Below are positions 33,790 to 45,000 of a stretch of DNA of 64,000 bases, piece after piece (position 1 is the first letter of the stretch; the number at the start of each line of letters is the position of its first letter). Under the pieces are notes generated by a model. The model did not search any database, was not told where the DNA came from, and saw nothing but the letters and a program-made list of their open reading frames with translations. Location of the stretch: assembly GCA_015680685.1 (NCBI GenBank), contig MNCI01035792.1, positions 72,290 to 136,289 on the forward strand, read 5' to 3'. Source of the stretch: Gnetum montanum (Eukaryota; Streptophyta; Gnetopsida; Gnetales; Gnetaceae). The translations under genes and the position numbers were made by a program.

Positions 33790-34100
33790 AAGTTATCATC
33801 ATCTTAGAATTAAAAGTAAAATATGGATTCAACTCCCCTAAGTAGAGGACATTTGTAGTTTGTGCAAATCAAAAGCCATTGAAGATGAGTTACATGTATT
33901 TCTTTCTTGTACTATGACTCCCCATTTGAGATAGCATTATAATGTTATAGCAAAGATCCTATATGATTTGTTTTTGATATCCTCATTGGTGCTTGATCAA
34001 TTTGGAGAGTTTATCTTTATTTTTTATTAAAATGCAATATTTGTCCAATAAATCCTATGGATCTTCAAATGTAATAAGGCTTCATTTTATTTCATTAAAG
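33790..34100 (+). pseudogene. LINE-like C-terminal zinc-binding remnant
   Basis: One plus-strand frame reads I-C-S-L-C-K-S-K-A-I-E-D-E-L-H-V-F-L-S-C. This has the C-x2-C...E-D-E-x-H...C pattern typical of the zinc-binding region after the RT domain in LINE ORF2 proteins. The preceding L-R-I-K-S-K and the following residues fit only loosely, and stops flank it. A LINE fragment inserted into H is the likely source. Without an RT block the call stays tentative. Confidence 0.4.
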
Positions 34101-34499
34101 TTAAGAGAAAAATTTAAGTTAAATTAAAGACTTAAAAAATAAAATGACTCCAAGAAATGAAATGTATAGAAAAAAATAAAGAATTACAAGAAATAGAAAA
34201 TGTATGAAGAATTGGAAAAAATGAAAAGAAATTGTAAAACAAAAAATGGAAAAATCATACCCTTACAAAATGTTAGGCCAAATGGGTATTTCCCCTACGA
34301 CGAAGTTGGAAGGTGGATATATAGAAGATGGTGTAGGCCTGGCCATGAGCTAAGTTGTCAATGAAGTTCTTAGCTACTAGGAAATCCTTAAAGTTTTACT
34401 TGTTGCATGTTGATCAAGATTAAATTGTTTGGATAATCATTATGATAAATCTTCATGGCACCTAAATGGAAAGTGGAGTGGATATTAGAAGACCCTTCC

Positions 34500-36440
34500 A
34501 TAGTGTTTAGAGTTTTGTTCATTGAGGTACATATATGGGGTTCTAGTAAAGGGTCTTATCTGCTATTTGAAAATCCACTTTTTATACCGTAGCATCTTGG
34601 TATTATTTAGTGTATGCTTTGTGCACTCTATTCATCATAAGGGATACCTATCTTGTTTCATCTAGGATCTTGAGATTCATGAGATATTCTTTTTGTGCTA
34701 GAATGATATTGAGTTCAAGATTAGAAGTTGTGTTGGGTGTGCATAATTGTACTTGTATTGGATATTTTGATAACTTCCCATACACTAGCTCATAAGGAGA
34801 TAAATCTATAGGGAGTTTCCAAGTAGAGTAATAGGCCCATAAGGCATTGTTGAGTTTCATGCTCCAATCTCACCTATACTGACTAATAGTCCTAGTAAGA
34901 ATTCATATGATTTTCCTATTTGTTACTTCTATTTGACCATTTGCATGAGGGTGATATGGCATTGTCAGTTTATGTTTTACCCCTGATGAAGTGTCATACA
35001 TACAGGCTATGTCGATGGGCATGCATCAACGTAGCCTTGTCGATGTATCCCCATCGATGTAGATGCATCAATGCTGATGCAAGTGAAGCCTATATAAATG
35101 CATGTACCAACCACATTTTTAATTTTAGAAAATAACGAAGCTCTTGCAATTTTATTTCTCTTGAGTTAGAATATTTTCCTCTGAGTGCCCATAGCGTGAA
35201 TTCAAGAAATTGTGCAGATCTTTATTTGAGCATCATGTACCTAAATGCATTGGTATGAATGGCGATAAAGATGAGATTTTTTACATTCATTACAACACTT
35301 GGATTAGTTTAATCTCTATTATTTTTTCTTTACTTTTAGTGCATTTTACTTTCATAAGTCCTAATTAATTGATGCACTTAATCGTAAACACACAAGTACA
35401 ACCAATTTGAGCATAACATGTTATGCTTAGTAACTCCAGTAGGAGAAAATAGCCATTTGGTAACCCAATAGCATAATATGAGTACGAGATGTGTACAATA
35501 AGTAGGAATGGCTACTTATGTTAGGGTAGGTAGTCATTATAATAGCTAATTAGTTGAATAGTTAATTATTAAGCCTTCATTTACTCATCTATCTAGTAGG
35601 AGAAAATATATAAAAAATACCAACAAAAATAAATATCATAAGACTTAACTCATATTTAACCATACACATAGATAGCACAAGTGTGAGTTAGGAAGAAAAT
35701 GATCATACACTCCCTTAATTCACAATCTAGGACTATGGGCAAACTTATGAACTTAGTCTACAAAATTTGATCGAATCATTGGAACATGCTTATGATTTGT
35801 ATGATTGGGAATAGGGTATACTTGTTGCTCATCAACCCCCAAACATCTCATTAATTTTCTAAGAGTAGTACTTGTAAAGTAAGTTCCATTCTTAGAAATA
35901 AGTGCCATAAACATACCAAACCTATTTGTCACACTCTATTGAAAAAGCCTAGTTATGGTCATGGATGAACAATCTATTGTAGCCTTTACCCATTTTATGT
36001 AATAGTCCACCATAATGATGATGTAGGATTTTTCATTGGACATAGATATGATAGAACCCATGAAACTGATTTCCCATATATCAAGAGGTTCCAATGGTTG
36101 TATTCATTATTAAGGACCTTCTAGCATTGCACTTATTCCTCCATCTTTTTGACATCATTCATAGGAGTTGGCATATTGGTGCACATCCTTGAAAATTATA
36201 GGTCAAAAGTAACTTGCTATATAAATTTTGATGGTTATTCTCTTGCCCAAATAAGGATATCCACAAGATCCCTTATATGCATCTTGGAGAATTCTTATTT
36301 GATCTTCAATAGGCATGCACCATTGCATCAAACCATATGTGCAAATCATATAGAGGTTACTCTCTGTCTCCATCTAATGCTTAACTTAGTAAAGAAAGTG
36401 TTGCTTTTTCTTTTGTCCAATTCAATAGAAACCTCTTGTG
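34500..36440 (-). pseudogene. Integrase remnant of element H, split by solo LTR I
   Basis: Reading the minus strand from 36440 down, the zinc-binding start (about 36290-36130) comes first: I-R-I-L-Q-D-A-Y-K-G-S-C-G-Y, H-Q-Y-A-N-S-Y-E, K-D-G-G. W-E-I-S-F follows (first catalytic Asp is Ser, about 36070), then ALISKNGT (second Asp is Lys, about 35900). The solo LTR interrupts at 35834/34984. After it, HPHANGQIEVTN (Glu kept, about 34940) and 'WAYYSTWKLPIDLSPYELVY' (open to 34648) follow. No copy of the D-D-E triad survives. Confidence 0.75.
34984..35834 (+). repeat. Solo LTR I with perfect 5-bp target duplication
   Basis: 851 bp, TGATGAAGTGTCATAC to TTGTTGCTCATCA, flanked on both sides by ACCCC (34979-34983 and 35835-35839). 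Removing it joins the H integrase. The U3 has TCGATG/ATGCATCAA palindromic motifs instead of GATATC, then TATATAAATG (about 35090). Solo LTRs with intact duplications arise by LTR-LTR recombination within one element. Confidence 0.9.
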
Positions 36441-36534
36441 TGTGTAAATTTTTTCTCTTCAAATTTATACTAATACAATCTTCTTAATTTGAAATTTTTA
36501 TGAAATTATGTCAATAAAATTAAAAAAAAAGCTT

Positions 36535-36960
36535 GATAACTAGAAAACTTCCTATAGTCTACTCTTCCTATGAGTTGGCATATGGAAAGTTACCCAAACT
36601 TTCAATTTAAGCCAAACTTTGTACACTCACAATAGCCTATGAGCTTGGTAGACCAAGTAGACATGGAAAAAGGCATGACCTCAAGGGGATTTGATATGAT
36701 TTTTCTCAACATTGTTCTTACAATTCTATGATACTCCATTAGTACACCATCACTTCTACTATCGACCATACAAGGAATAAAGTCTTTGTATCATGTGGAT
36801 CCCATGAAAAAAACACACGTAGCAATTCAAAGTACAACCCATAGACTAAATAACAATCTACAAGCACTAGTTATGGGATTGGAAAGACATGTTATCCATG
36901 ACTATAGATACCTATCTAACTAAGGCCCTCTTTACTTCCATTGGGCTCTCTATTTCATCC
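36535..36960 (+). pseudogene. Fragment K: integrase C-terminal scrap plus 3' region
   Basis: The plus strand reads T-R-K-L-P-I-V-Y-S-S-Y-E-L-A-Y-G-K-L-P-K-L-S, the integrase segment that follows the catalytic core. It jumps to the 3' non-coding blocks near 36660 (CTTTGTATCATGTGGATCCC, 'CTACAAGCACTAGTTATGGG', AGACATGTTATCCATG, TCTAACTAAGGCCC). It is an internally deleted piece of another copy, in the opposite orientation to H. An A-rich run at 36520-36531 marks the H/K border. Confidence 0.7.
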
Positions 36961-37546
36961 CAATCTTCATCTGAAATTCCTCCATTTTTCTATATGAAAA
37001 ACTGCTAGTAATGGCTTCCTTAATGTAGCCTCATTGACACAATCCCATTGATGTAGTATAAATAGTCTATATATGTGTGTGATACTTAGCTCATTTTTCA
37101 CCATTTTTTCACAAACTAAGAGAAGTTTTTGAAGTTTTTTAGAGCCTAAGAATCTTCTGAGCCTCATAACTCACATAATGCTTATCCAATTTCACTCATT
37201 TTTCAACCCTTGTGCTACTAAATAAAAGCTTTACATTGTGAGGGATACAAACCTTTAGCTTTTTATGGAAAATGTTTTGAAATTTTTCCAACTTCCCATG
37301 GTTAACCATTGAAATAATATTAAATTAATCACCATAAAGGGTTAATACTAACAAATAAACTCAAATAGCTAAAAAATAAAATAATATACTTAGTCAAGAT
37401 CACAAACCAGCACTTTAATGATCAACACTTAACATCCAAAAGGCAAAACATAACCTAATCTAATAAAAAAAGGTATGCAACTAACTAGAGGTTATGAATT
37501 GGAAAGCTAATCATGTGTTATGTTTGTGATCCTATATGGCACCAAA
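36961..37546 (+). other. AT-rich stretch upstream of the J reading frame, with TATA-like site
   Basis: There is a TATAAATAGTCTATATATG stretch near 37058. The layout resembles an LTR U3/R, but it does not align with LTR J or the other LTRs, and no terminal TG...CA pair or clear primer site was found. It could be the decayed 5' end of element J or an unrelated LTR family. Confidence 0.35.
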
Positions 37547-40358
37547 ATGAGGATCACAAGTGGTAGGGCCTTTTCAGCCCAAGGAAAAGTAACCTTCAGG
37601 AGGAAGGGCCTAACAACAGTAGCAACTACAACAGCCCCAAGAGCAAGTAGCCAAGGTGACCCATGCTATTGGACCTTTTCGAGAAGAACCCAAAGTGGAA
37701 TCTATGAGGTAGATTCCAATGACAAAACAATCCTAATCTAGGAAGAACGAGGCTCCTAGGCTAAGGCCTAACCTAGAGATCACTCTGACACAGCCCTATT
37801 TGGAGTGCATCAGAATCAAGGAGGCCCAAAGTTCTATCCTTCAAGAACTAAACTTTGAACCCTTCTTGGAGCTAGCACCTGAGGAGGTCTAGATAAAACT
37901 ACAAGGGTTTCCCTTGTGGCCCATTCTCTCTAATAGCAGAGAATGGTACATGGAAGAGACTTATCTATTTTGGAACAAATGGCAAGGAGATACATTGGTG
38001 AAAATAAAGAATATCACCATCTTCTACTTAGTTGAGGCTATCCTCAGTTTATCCAACACAAAGGCAATGTTGGTGGAGATATCTACATAGGTGAACCTAG
38101 AGGCTAAGAACGAATGGAACTCGCAATGCTATGGGGTGGACCGTAAAAAGTACGATGCCCTTACCAAGGTGGAGAGAGCATACATTAAAATTGCATCTTA
38201 TCACCTAAATCCAAGAGTGAAACCTAGTAAGGTAATAGCTTTCTTTACTAGGGCATGTGCTATTGTTAGTGGAAAATTCCCAGTTAATCTTTCTTAGTTC
38301 ATCTTCCAAGAGGTTGAAAAATGCTTTAAGGAAAATAAGAAGGGAAGGAAGAGACTCCCCTTTCCATGTCTAATCTAAAAGTTATGTAAAAGGGGAGGAA
38401 TAGCTCACTATTCCAATGATGTGGTCTGCCCTGCTCTTGCCACATCCTTATAGGAGATGATGAAGGATAAGGCAATAGCTAAACTCCAAGAAGACAAGTA
38501 GTCATCACCACCACCTGCAATACTAAAAACTACACTAGAGATGCTTGTAGCTATTGAAAGACTTAGAAAAATTTGAGAGCAACATCTATAGCAACAACAA
38601 AACTCTACACATGGTGGGGAATCATCTATTTATCATCCAACCATGAGCCATCTCAATGATGTCACAAGGAACATTAGTTGGCTAGACATTCCCCACTATT
38701 CTTCACACAGATGAGGCCAGACATCAACCAGGCCCAATCCATGTTCCAGGAAGGTCACAGTGTCTATTTTGAAATAAACATTCCCTGATATTTTAGGAAA
38801 TGTTGTGGCCTTCTATATCATATTAGAGGAAGGTGAGGGGACAACTGTCTTGGAAACTCAACATAAAGGTTAGGAGATAGTGGTGGAGGGGGTGACTAAT
38901 AGGGTAGCAAGGGTCCTCAATGCTTCTACAACATCTGTACCAAACATCACCGTAATGATAGACATTCATGCATCTATAGGAGCAAGAATTGGTTGAATGA
39001 GTGTTGTCCAACATGAGAAGATTTTGGAACAACTGGTTAGAGCCAAGCAATCACTTCTAGATATCTTTGATCTCCCAAAAGAAATCACAACTACTTAAGA
39101 AAAGAGACAAATTACTAATCATCAATGCACATCTTGAGAAAGCTATCATGACCAATCAACAATTAGCTTCCAAAGTTGCTAAGTTGGGGGTCCATCTCTC
39201 CAACCCTACCATTCTTAAGCCAGATATGATAAGGGATGAAGATTTTTAACAACTTCAATATAAATATCAAGTGGTCGAGAATGCTAAGAAAATGATGAAC
39301 TTTGATGTGTTCTTGTTAGAGACATTGAACAATAACATTGAAAAGGACCTATCATAGGTTCACAAAGAAAAATTGATCCTCATCAAGGAAAATCACAACT
39401 TGTGGAATGTTGAGCAACAGAAGGACTAAATGGTTGAGTAGATACATTAGTAGCAGGAGCAGCTTGTCAAGGTAAACCTAAACTTGAGGAGGTTGACATT
39501 AGAACACAATAATCTATTGATGAAGGAAGTTCGTGCTCTTTGCTAGAAGAATGTAATTAAGATAACTTCCTAGAAGAATGAAGTCCTAAAACTTAAATGA
39601 GTGAAGAATCACTATAGGAACTAGGTTGGACTCCTCAAGGAGGCCAATGAAAATGAAATAAGATTGGTAAAGGCAAAGATAAACGAGGCCCTCCAATAGC
39701 TCCAATAGAGAGATGATGTATGGTAGCCCATCTTTGATGGACTAAATGCACATAACAAAGTATAAATTTTCCTAAAGAAGCTACAAATTGAGGAGATGAT
39801 AGAATAAATAGAGCTTTCCAACCTTCAGTATGCAAATTTGGCAATACTAACAACGAGGAGGCCAAGGTTTGAAAAGAGAAACAAGTTGTTAGCTCCTACC
39901 CCCTCTATGAGAGGAAGTTCAAGCTTCATAAAGAGACTAAAAGAAAGTTGGAGATAGCTAATATAGAGCTAGAATTTCTTAAAAGAAAATTTACTTATCA
40001 ACAATCTATTACTAAGAACCTAACAAGGCAGATGAATGACTACTAGGAGTTGCAGAACCTTGTATAGATGTATGATATTGAATGTAAGAACTTCGTAGAA
40101 TGGTTTGTCAATGTGAAGGAATTATTTTCTTCAATGTCATACCCATGGAATATCCCTGCACTGGCCAACATCGACAAAGATTCTTGGAATATTTACAATC
40201 TAGGAAGTAAAGAGAAGAAAATGAAGGCACTTCTTGATGCTTTCAAACTTTCAGCAATAGGAGTTTTAGTAGTAGGACAACCTCAACCACCAACAACGTC
40301 AAGACATGATAAAGGACCATCTGAACCACAAGAGCCTCCACTTCCAAGAATAATCTAA
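37547..40358 (+). pseudogene. Unrecognised long degenerate reading frame of element J, coiled-coil in its second half
   Basis: Starting at Met 37547 (M-R-I-T-S-G-R-A-F-S), sense can be followed for about 2.8 kb with frame changes near 37735 and elsewhere and a stop every 20-70 codons. Open parts include 38091-38297, 39067-39249 and 40068-40358. The first third has a globular look (WPILSNSREWYMEETYLFW, 'KKYDALTKVERAYIKIASY', AFFTRACAIVSGKFPVNL). The second half is rich in Lys, Glu, Leu and Asn in heptad-like spacing, as in coiled coils. The tail is Pro/Gln-rich (PQPPTTSRHDKGPSEPQEP). No gag, protease, RT or integrase motif is seen. It ends 240 bp before a family polypurine tract and LTR. Function unknown; possibly the captured or structural protein of a non-autonomous element. 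Confidence 0.55.
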
Positions 40359-40595
40359 GAATTCATTCTATCCCAAATTATTCAATAGGCACCTAATATA
40401 GTTTTATCTAAGTATCCAATTTTGTTATAAAGGGCACTTATTTTTATAAAAACCATACAATATGACACTCAAAGTTGGTTAGAGTCTATTAGTTAGTTTC
40501 TTTCTCAATACATTCAATACTTTCCCAAATTTTGTAAGAAAATAGATCACAATTTTGTTTATTCGAGGATGAATTTTTAGTTAGTCATGGGGATA

Positions 40596-41464
40596 TGATG
40601 AATAGTTAATAATATAAGCCACATTGATGCATACTTATCGATGTAGTCCCATCAATGTATCCTCATTGGTGCATGCTAGGATGTGTTGATGTAGGTAAAA
40701 CAACACTAATATAGTTGTTGCCTATATAAATGCATACATCCCTTGCATTTTTAGTATCTTTCAGTCATAATATTACCTAGATTCTTATTGTTTCTTCCTT
40801 TAAAAGTTAGAATATATTTCCTCCAGGTGCTTGCAGCATGGATTTATGAGATTGTATGGAATTTTATTGGGGTGTAAACGTTGGCATAAACAATAATAAA
40901 ATCAAGATTTCCTACATTCATTGTAGCACTTAGACTAGTTTACTTTTACTTTTTAGCATCTTACATCACATGTAATTTACTTTTATATTCTTATGTAATT
41001 AATTCAATTAATCATAAGCACATGAGTATGACCACTTCAAGCATAACATATTAATGTTTGGTAATCCTAGTAGTTGATACTAAGTATGCCCAATAGTGTA
41101 CACTTGGTAACCCAATGGCATTAATATAAGTTTAGGATGTGTATGGTAAGTGGGAACGAATTTCCCATGTTAGGATAGTTAATTAGAGAATTTGTTAATT
41201 AATTTAATTAGTAAATCTTTATTTCATTACCAAGAAACTAAGAGAAAAATATAATAAAATAATTATAAAAATAAACATCTTATACCTTAACCATATACAC
41301 AATTAGACACAAGTGTGGATTAAGAAGAAAACAACTTGCAATTGCATGATTCACTATTTAGGAATATTGGCAACTTAAGTTACTAAGTCTACAAAATTTG
41401 ACCAAATCACTTATGAATGCTTGTGATCTATATGGTTGAACTTAGGGACTATCACCTCTCATAA
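40596..41464 (+). repeat. 3' LTR of element J
   Basis: A GTCATGGGGATA polypurine tract ends at 40595. The LTR runs from TGATGAATAGTTAATAATA to about CACCTCTCATAA at 41464, where the usual CATCA end has mutated. The U3 has TCGATGTAG/CATCAATG motifs like LTR I. A CTATATAAATG promoter box lies near 40722. The downstream blocks (TAGTTGATAC..., GTTAGGATAG...) match the family. No matching 5' LTR was found upstream. Confidence 0.75.
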
Positions 41465-42500
41465 ATAATCACCAAAATCAATAACAATTATTATGAAAAA
41501 TATTCTCATGTGTTCATAGATGAATCATGTATGGGTTATCCTTACCATGGCATGATATGCTAAAAAGTAACCACTAGTCAAATTATTCTTGTTTGAATCC
41601 ATGCTACTTTCTCATCAATTCTTGGTTGGTGATCATAAAACCAATCCTATCAATGTGACTTGGCAGGGTTTCAAACTATTTATAGTGGTAGATTCTCATG
41701 CATATTACATGTTGGGTGTGAATGAATGCTTTTCATAGAGGTTTGGTTTTCCAATTAGCTACCAAACTTGTATGCTAATTTTGGATATTTAACTCGTCTA
41801 ATTTCTAAAGTAAATTCTCATAATTCTCTGATACATAGAGGCTAAAGTTCAATTAGAACTTAATAATTTAACATTGTTAATCAGAATCTAACCCAATTCA
41901 AATCAAGAGTCTTTACCACTAAATAACACCTTATGATTTATTATTTTATTCAAAACTAATCCTCCCCAAATAACCACTGAAGTAGTTGAGAAGTAAGCAA
42001 ATCTCACCAAATACCTTTTTCTTTTGTGCATAAATTATAAAGGGTAAGAAAATCAATCAAAATTGAAATGAACATATAATTCACCAAAAAGAGCTCAATA
42101 CAAATAAACATTGGAGGAGGCATGTATAGAAGTGTTTTCACGATATTGTTAATTCTTCCTTAACTTTGGCACCTTGTATTGAAAGAAAAAAAATTAAATA
42201 TGATTGATTTATCTTTTTTCCAATAACGTTTTTAAGCAATATATTGTTGAGCCATGTAAATTTTTAAAATTATAATTTTTATCAAGATTTTTAGTTTTTC
42301 CTTGTGCACATAAACTTGATTTTTACATAAACTATTGTGCATGTCTATCTTAGTTTTAGTTTTTATTTTTAAATTTATTCTTTTGCAAAATTGTTAATTA
42401 ACCATCCAACTTCTTTGCAACTATGTTGAGAATTTTTATGTTGGTGTTCTAGACTACATGCTTATTTGCTTGTTTATTGAATTTTTAAATATTTCTTTAA
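41465..42500. other. Unassigned AT-rich stretch
   Basis: No reading frame, LTR end, repeat or RNA signal could be supported here. Base composition is AT-rich with homopolymer runs (for example near 42190). Confidence 0.4.
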
Positions 42501-42506
42501 TATTTG

Positions 42507-42712
42507 AAAGCTCTAATTCCCAAATGATAGGACCTAGAAGTTTTAAGCAAAAAGAAGATACTTTTTAAAATACTAAGAAGAGAAAGAAAGCTCTAATTCC
42601 CAAATGATAGGACCTAGAACTTTTAAGCAAAAAGAAGATACTTTTTAAAATACTAAGTAGAGAAAGAAAGCTCTAATTCCCAAATGATAAGACCTAGAAT
42701 TTTAAAGGTTCA
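42507..42712 (+). repeat. 80-bp tandem repeat, about 2.5 copies
   Basis: The unit begins AAAGCTCTAATTCCCAAATG at 42507, 42587 and 42667. The first two copies differ at only two or three positions, so this duplication is much younger than the surrounding decay. Confidence 0.9.
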
Positions 42713-42734
42713 GAGCTAATTGTGTAAGAATATG

Positions 42735-42800
42735 ATAAAAATTGAACCCATAACTTGAAGTTTCTAAATTAAGAGTTTTACTAGTAGACCAACACTTCAT
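42735..42800 (-). repeat. tRNA-derived SINE-like head, minus strand
   Basis: The reverse complement has an A-box-like GTTGGTCTACTAG (42793-42781) and a B-box-like ATGGGTTCAATTTT (about 42752-42739), about 30 bases apart, as in tRNA-derived SINE heads. It abuts the 80-bp repeat. No tail or target duplication was identified, and the Pol III boxes are degenerate. Confidence 0.35.
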
Positions 42801-42909
42801 TGTTAATTATGAATAATTTAAGCATGGTTTAGTGTTTTGACAATTAAACCATGACCTTCATGAGAGTTTTAAGCATATTGTAATCATTTGTAATTTTGAA
42901 TATTAATAG

Positions 42910-43170
42910 ACCCTATGGATCAAAACATGATTGCATGAATTATGGATCATGAGTCATGGCTTACTGTAGCACCCTCTAATGTATTCTAGGCTAGCAAATC
43001 ATTACTCAAATACCCAAAAGAATTATAGCTAATAGGATGCATTAGATCAAAATATGATTGCATGAATTATGGGATACCATTCATGGCCTAGGTAGCACAC
43101 TCTAGCCTATGTTGGGCTAGCAAGACATTACTCAAATGTCCAAAATAATTATACCCAATAGGATACATTA
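42910..43170 (+). repeat. 127-bp tandem repeat, about 2 diverged copies
   Basis: GATCAAAACATGATTGCATG at about 42919 recurs as GATCAAAATATGATTGCATG at about 43046. The rest of the unit (GCTAGCAA...CATTACTCAAAT...AATAGGAT) follows in both. The start of a third unit is visible at about 43155. Confidence 0.8.
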
Positions 43171-43189
43171 AAAGAATTATAAAAGCCTC

Positions 43190-43255
43190 AAGTATGATTC
43201 AAACTTGCAACCTTGTGCCTAATAGGGCAATGAGATGACCACTTAAGCCACCTAT
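43190..43255 (-). repeat. Second tRNA-derived SINE-like head, minus strand
   Basis: The reverse complement reads GGTGGCTTAAGTGGTCATCT (A-box region, 43252-43233), then GGTTGCAAGTTTGAATCATA (B-box region, 43212-43193). The TGGCTTAAGTGG core and GTTTGAATC match Pol III box consensus loosely. It lies right after the 127-bp repeat. Confidence 0.35.
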
Positions 43256-43920
43256 TACGTATAAAATAGCAAGCATCTAGCCCAATGGATAAAATAATAG
43301 AAAACTAAGCAATGATAAAATCCCTTAGTTAGAAATAATACTTGAGAGAGAACAACAATAGATAGTATATAGAAGCCTTTGGGATTAAAACTAACCTATC
43401 TACTATTAGAGTTCATAAATCAAATAAATACAATAGCTAGGAGCTAATGGGGTAGAACTATTAGAAAATATAATAAGTAACAAAGATTTTAATAGCAAGT
43501 CCATGGTATAAAAAGATTTTATCTTAGTTTTTGCAGATATCATAACATAACCAAATGCTGAAACTATATCAAAATGAAGCACACAACTTTTTAAATAGTT
43601 GTAAGATAAAATAGTTGTCGAAATTGCATATCCAATAAACATTACCAAATCATGTAAATCTATCCAACCAATATGCATGAAAACCCGTATAAAGTTACCT
43701 ATTAAATGATCTTTGAGTTTCACTTACTTGAAAGAGTTGTGGTTCTAATGTTTCTCAAGTAAATCTAACTTCCCTCTAGTAGATCTTATGTTTCTTTAAC
43801 AAATTTGATTTTTTCAGCAATTTTTCTCTAGTAGATTTGTTTTCTCTATAATCTTATGGATCTTTAGATGCAATAAAACCTCATTTCATTTAATTTTATA
43901 ATTCTCTTATAGGGGACTCT
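43256..43920. other. Unassigned AT-rich stretch
   Basis: No supported feature. A minus-strand frame (43723-43406) has no recognisable motif and is probably chance. Confidence 0.35.
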
Positions 43921-44166
43921 ATATTACTTCCAACTTCTTTAATAAATGTTAAAATTTTTGCTTCTTTTATTGATGTGGAAAATTCTATAGATTTTCAAAA
44001 TGTAAATTTACAAGCTGGCAAGCAAAAAGTTGTGATACTTTTCTTTAATGATGTCGATGCAATTAAGACACCTAATTTTTTTCTTCTTGATGATGTATAT
44101 GAGTCATTGATTGCTAATCTTACATCACGATGTGTTCATTCAAATTTTGAATTACTTGCCTCATAA
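43921..44166 (+). pseudogene. Open segment of unknown identity, left of element G
   Basis: About 80 codons are open upstream to the TAA at 44164 (I-L-L-P-T-S-L-I-N-V-K-I-F, then NVNLQAGKQKVVILFFND and LDDVYESLIANL). The composition is protein-like. A pyrimidine-rich TTTTTTTTACAG follows at 44182-44193, which resembles a splice acceptor. The segment is interrupted by G and may continue into 53980-54547. No family was recognised. Confidence 0.25.
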
Positions 44167-44240
44167 TTATTATTATTTTATTTTTTTTACAGTTAAATGA
44201 TGTGATAAAAAAACATGATATTCCAGTCCTTCATGCCAAG

Positions 44241-44506
44241 TGATGAGTGGCAAGGTACCCCTACACTCAACCATACGAATATGAGTGTCTCACGTGCGAT
44301 CTTGTCAAATTCCAAGGACTAAGTGCTTACACACCCTAATGGAACACTTAAGGTTAATCAATCGTTGTCTTCCCAGACTTACTTGTATTGTCACGGTTGT
44401 ATGGTTTAGTAAGCCTAAGGTATATGATTTTTATGTCTTTATCTTTTTAACTCCTATGCTAATAGGGAAAAGGTGAAGAGACTAATTAACTAATTTCCAT
44501 TAACTA
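44241..44506 (-). repeat. 3' LTR of element G, cut by the assembly gap
   Basis: TGATGAGTGGCAAGGTACCC at the left edge is the reverse-complemented LTR end. It aligns with 52846-53112 until the Ns begin. The U3 and promoter lie in the gap. Confidence 0.9.
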
Positions 44507-45000
44507 NNNNNNNNNNNNNNNNNNNNNNNNNNNNNNNNNNNNNNNNNNNNNNNNNNNNNNNNNNNNNNNNNNNNNNNNNNNNNNNNNNNNNNNNNNNNNN
44601 NNNNNNNNNNNNNNNNNNNNNNNNNNNNNNNNNNNNNNNNNNNNNNNNNNNNNNNNNNNNNNNNNNNNNNNNNNNNNNNNNNNNNNNNNNNNNNNNNNNN
44701 NNNNNNNNNNNNNNNNNNNNNNNNNNNNNNNNNNNNNNNNNNNNNNNNNNNNNNNNNNNNNNNNNNNNNNNNNNNNNNNNNNNNNNNNNNNNNNNNNNNN
44801 NNNNNNNNNNNNNNNNNNNNNNNNNNNNNNNNNNNNNNNNNNNNNNNNNNNNNNNNNNNNNNNNNNNNNNNNNNNNNNNNNNNNNNNNNNNNNNNNNNNN
44901 NNNNNNNNNNNNNNNNNNNNNNNNNNNNNNNNNNNNNNNNNNNNNNNNNNNNNNNNNNNNNNNNNNNNNNNNNNNNNNNNNNNNNNNNNNNNNNNNNNNN
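44507..45000. other. Assembly gap (494 N)
   Basis: Bases are N. By comparison with the right LTR (783 bp) and with element B, the gap should hold about 515 bp of LTR, the polypurine tract and roughly 150 bp of 3' region. The N run is probably a size placeholder. Confidence 0.95.

Larger units (their letters stand above)
32401..36440 (-). mobile_element. Element H: minus-strand Ty3/gypsy remnant (3' region and integrase)
   Basis: On the minus strand the 3' non-coding blocks of the family are recognisable at 32430-33330. They include the reverse complement of ATGCCCTTAA/GGATCC-type and AGACATGTTACC blocks. The integrase lies at about 34500-36440. It is interrupted by the solo LTR I and by a LINE-like piece near 33840. 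No LTR of its own was identified; the copy is truncated at both ends. Confidence 0.7.

Noticed and set aside
37536-37550. TGGCACCAAAATGA as primer site of element J
   Set aside because: Only the first eight bases match the family primer site, the preceding bases do not look like an LTR end, and it overlaps the first Met.
42507-43170. CRISPR-like array
   Set aside because: Units are long, adjacent and without unique spacers; these are plain tandem duplications in plant DNA.
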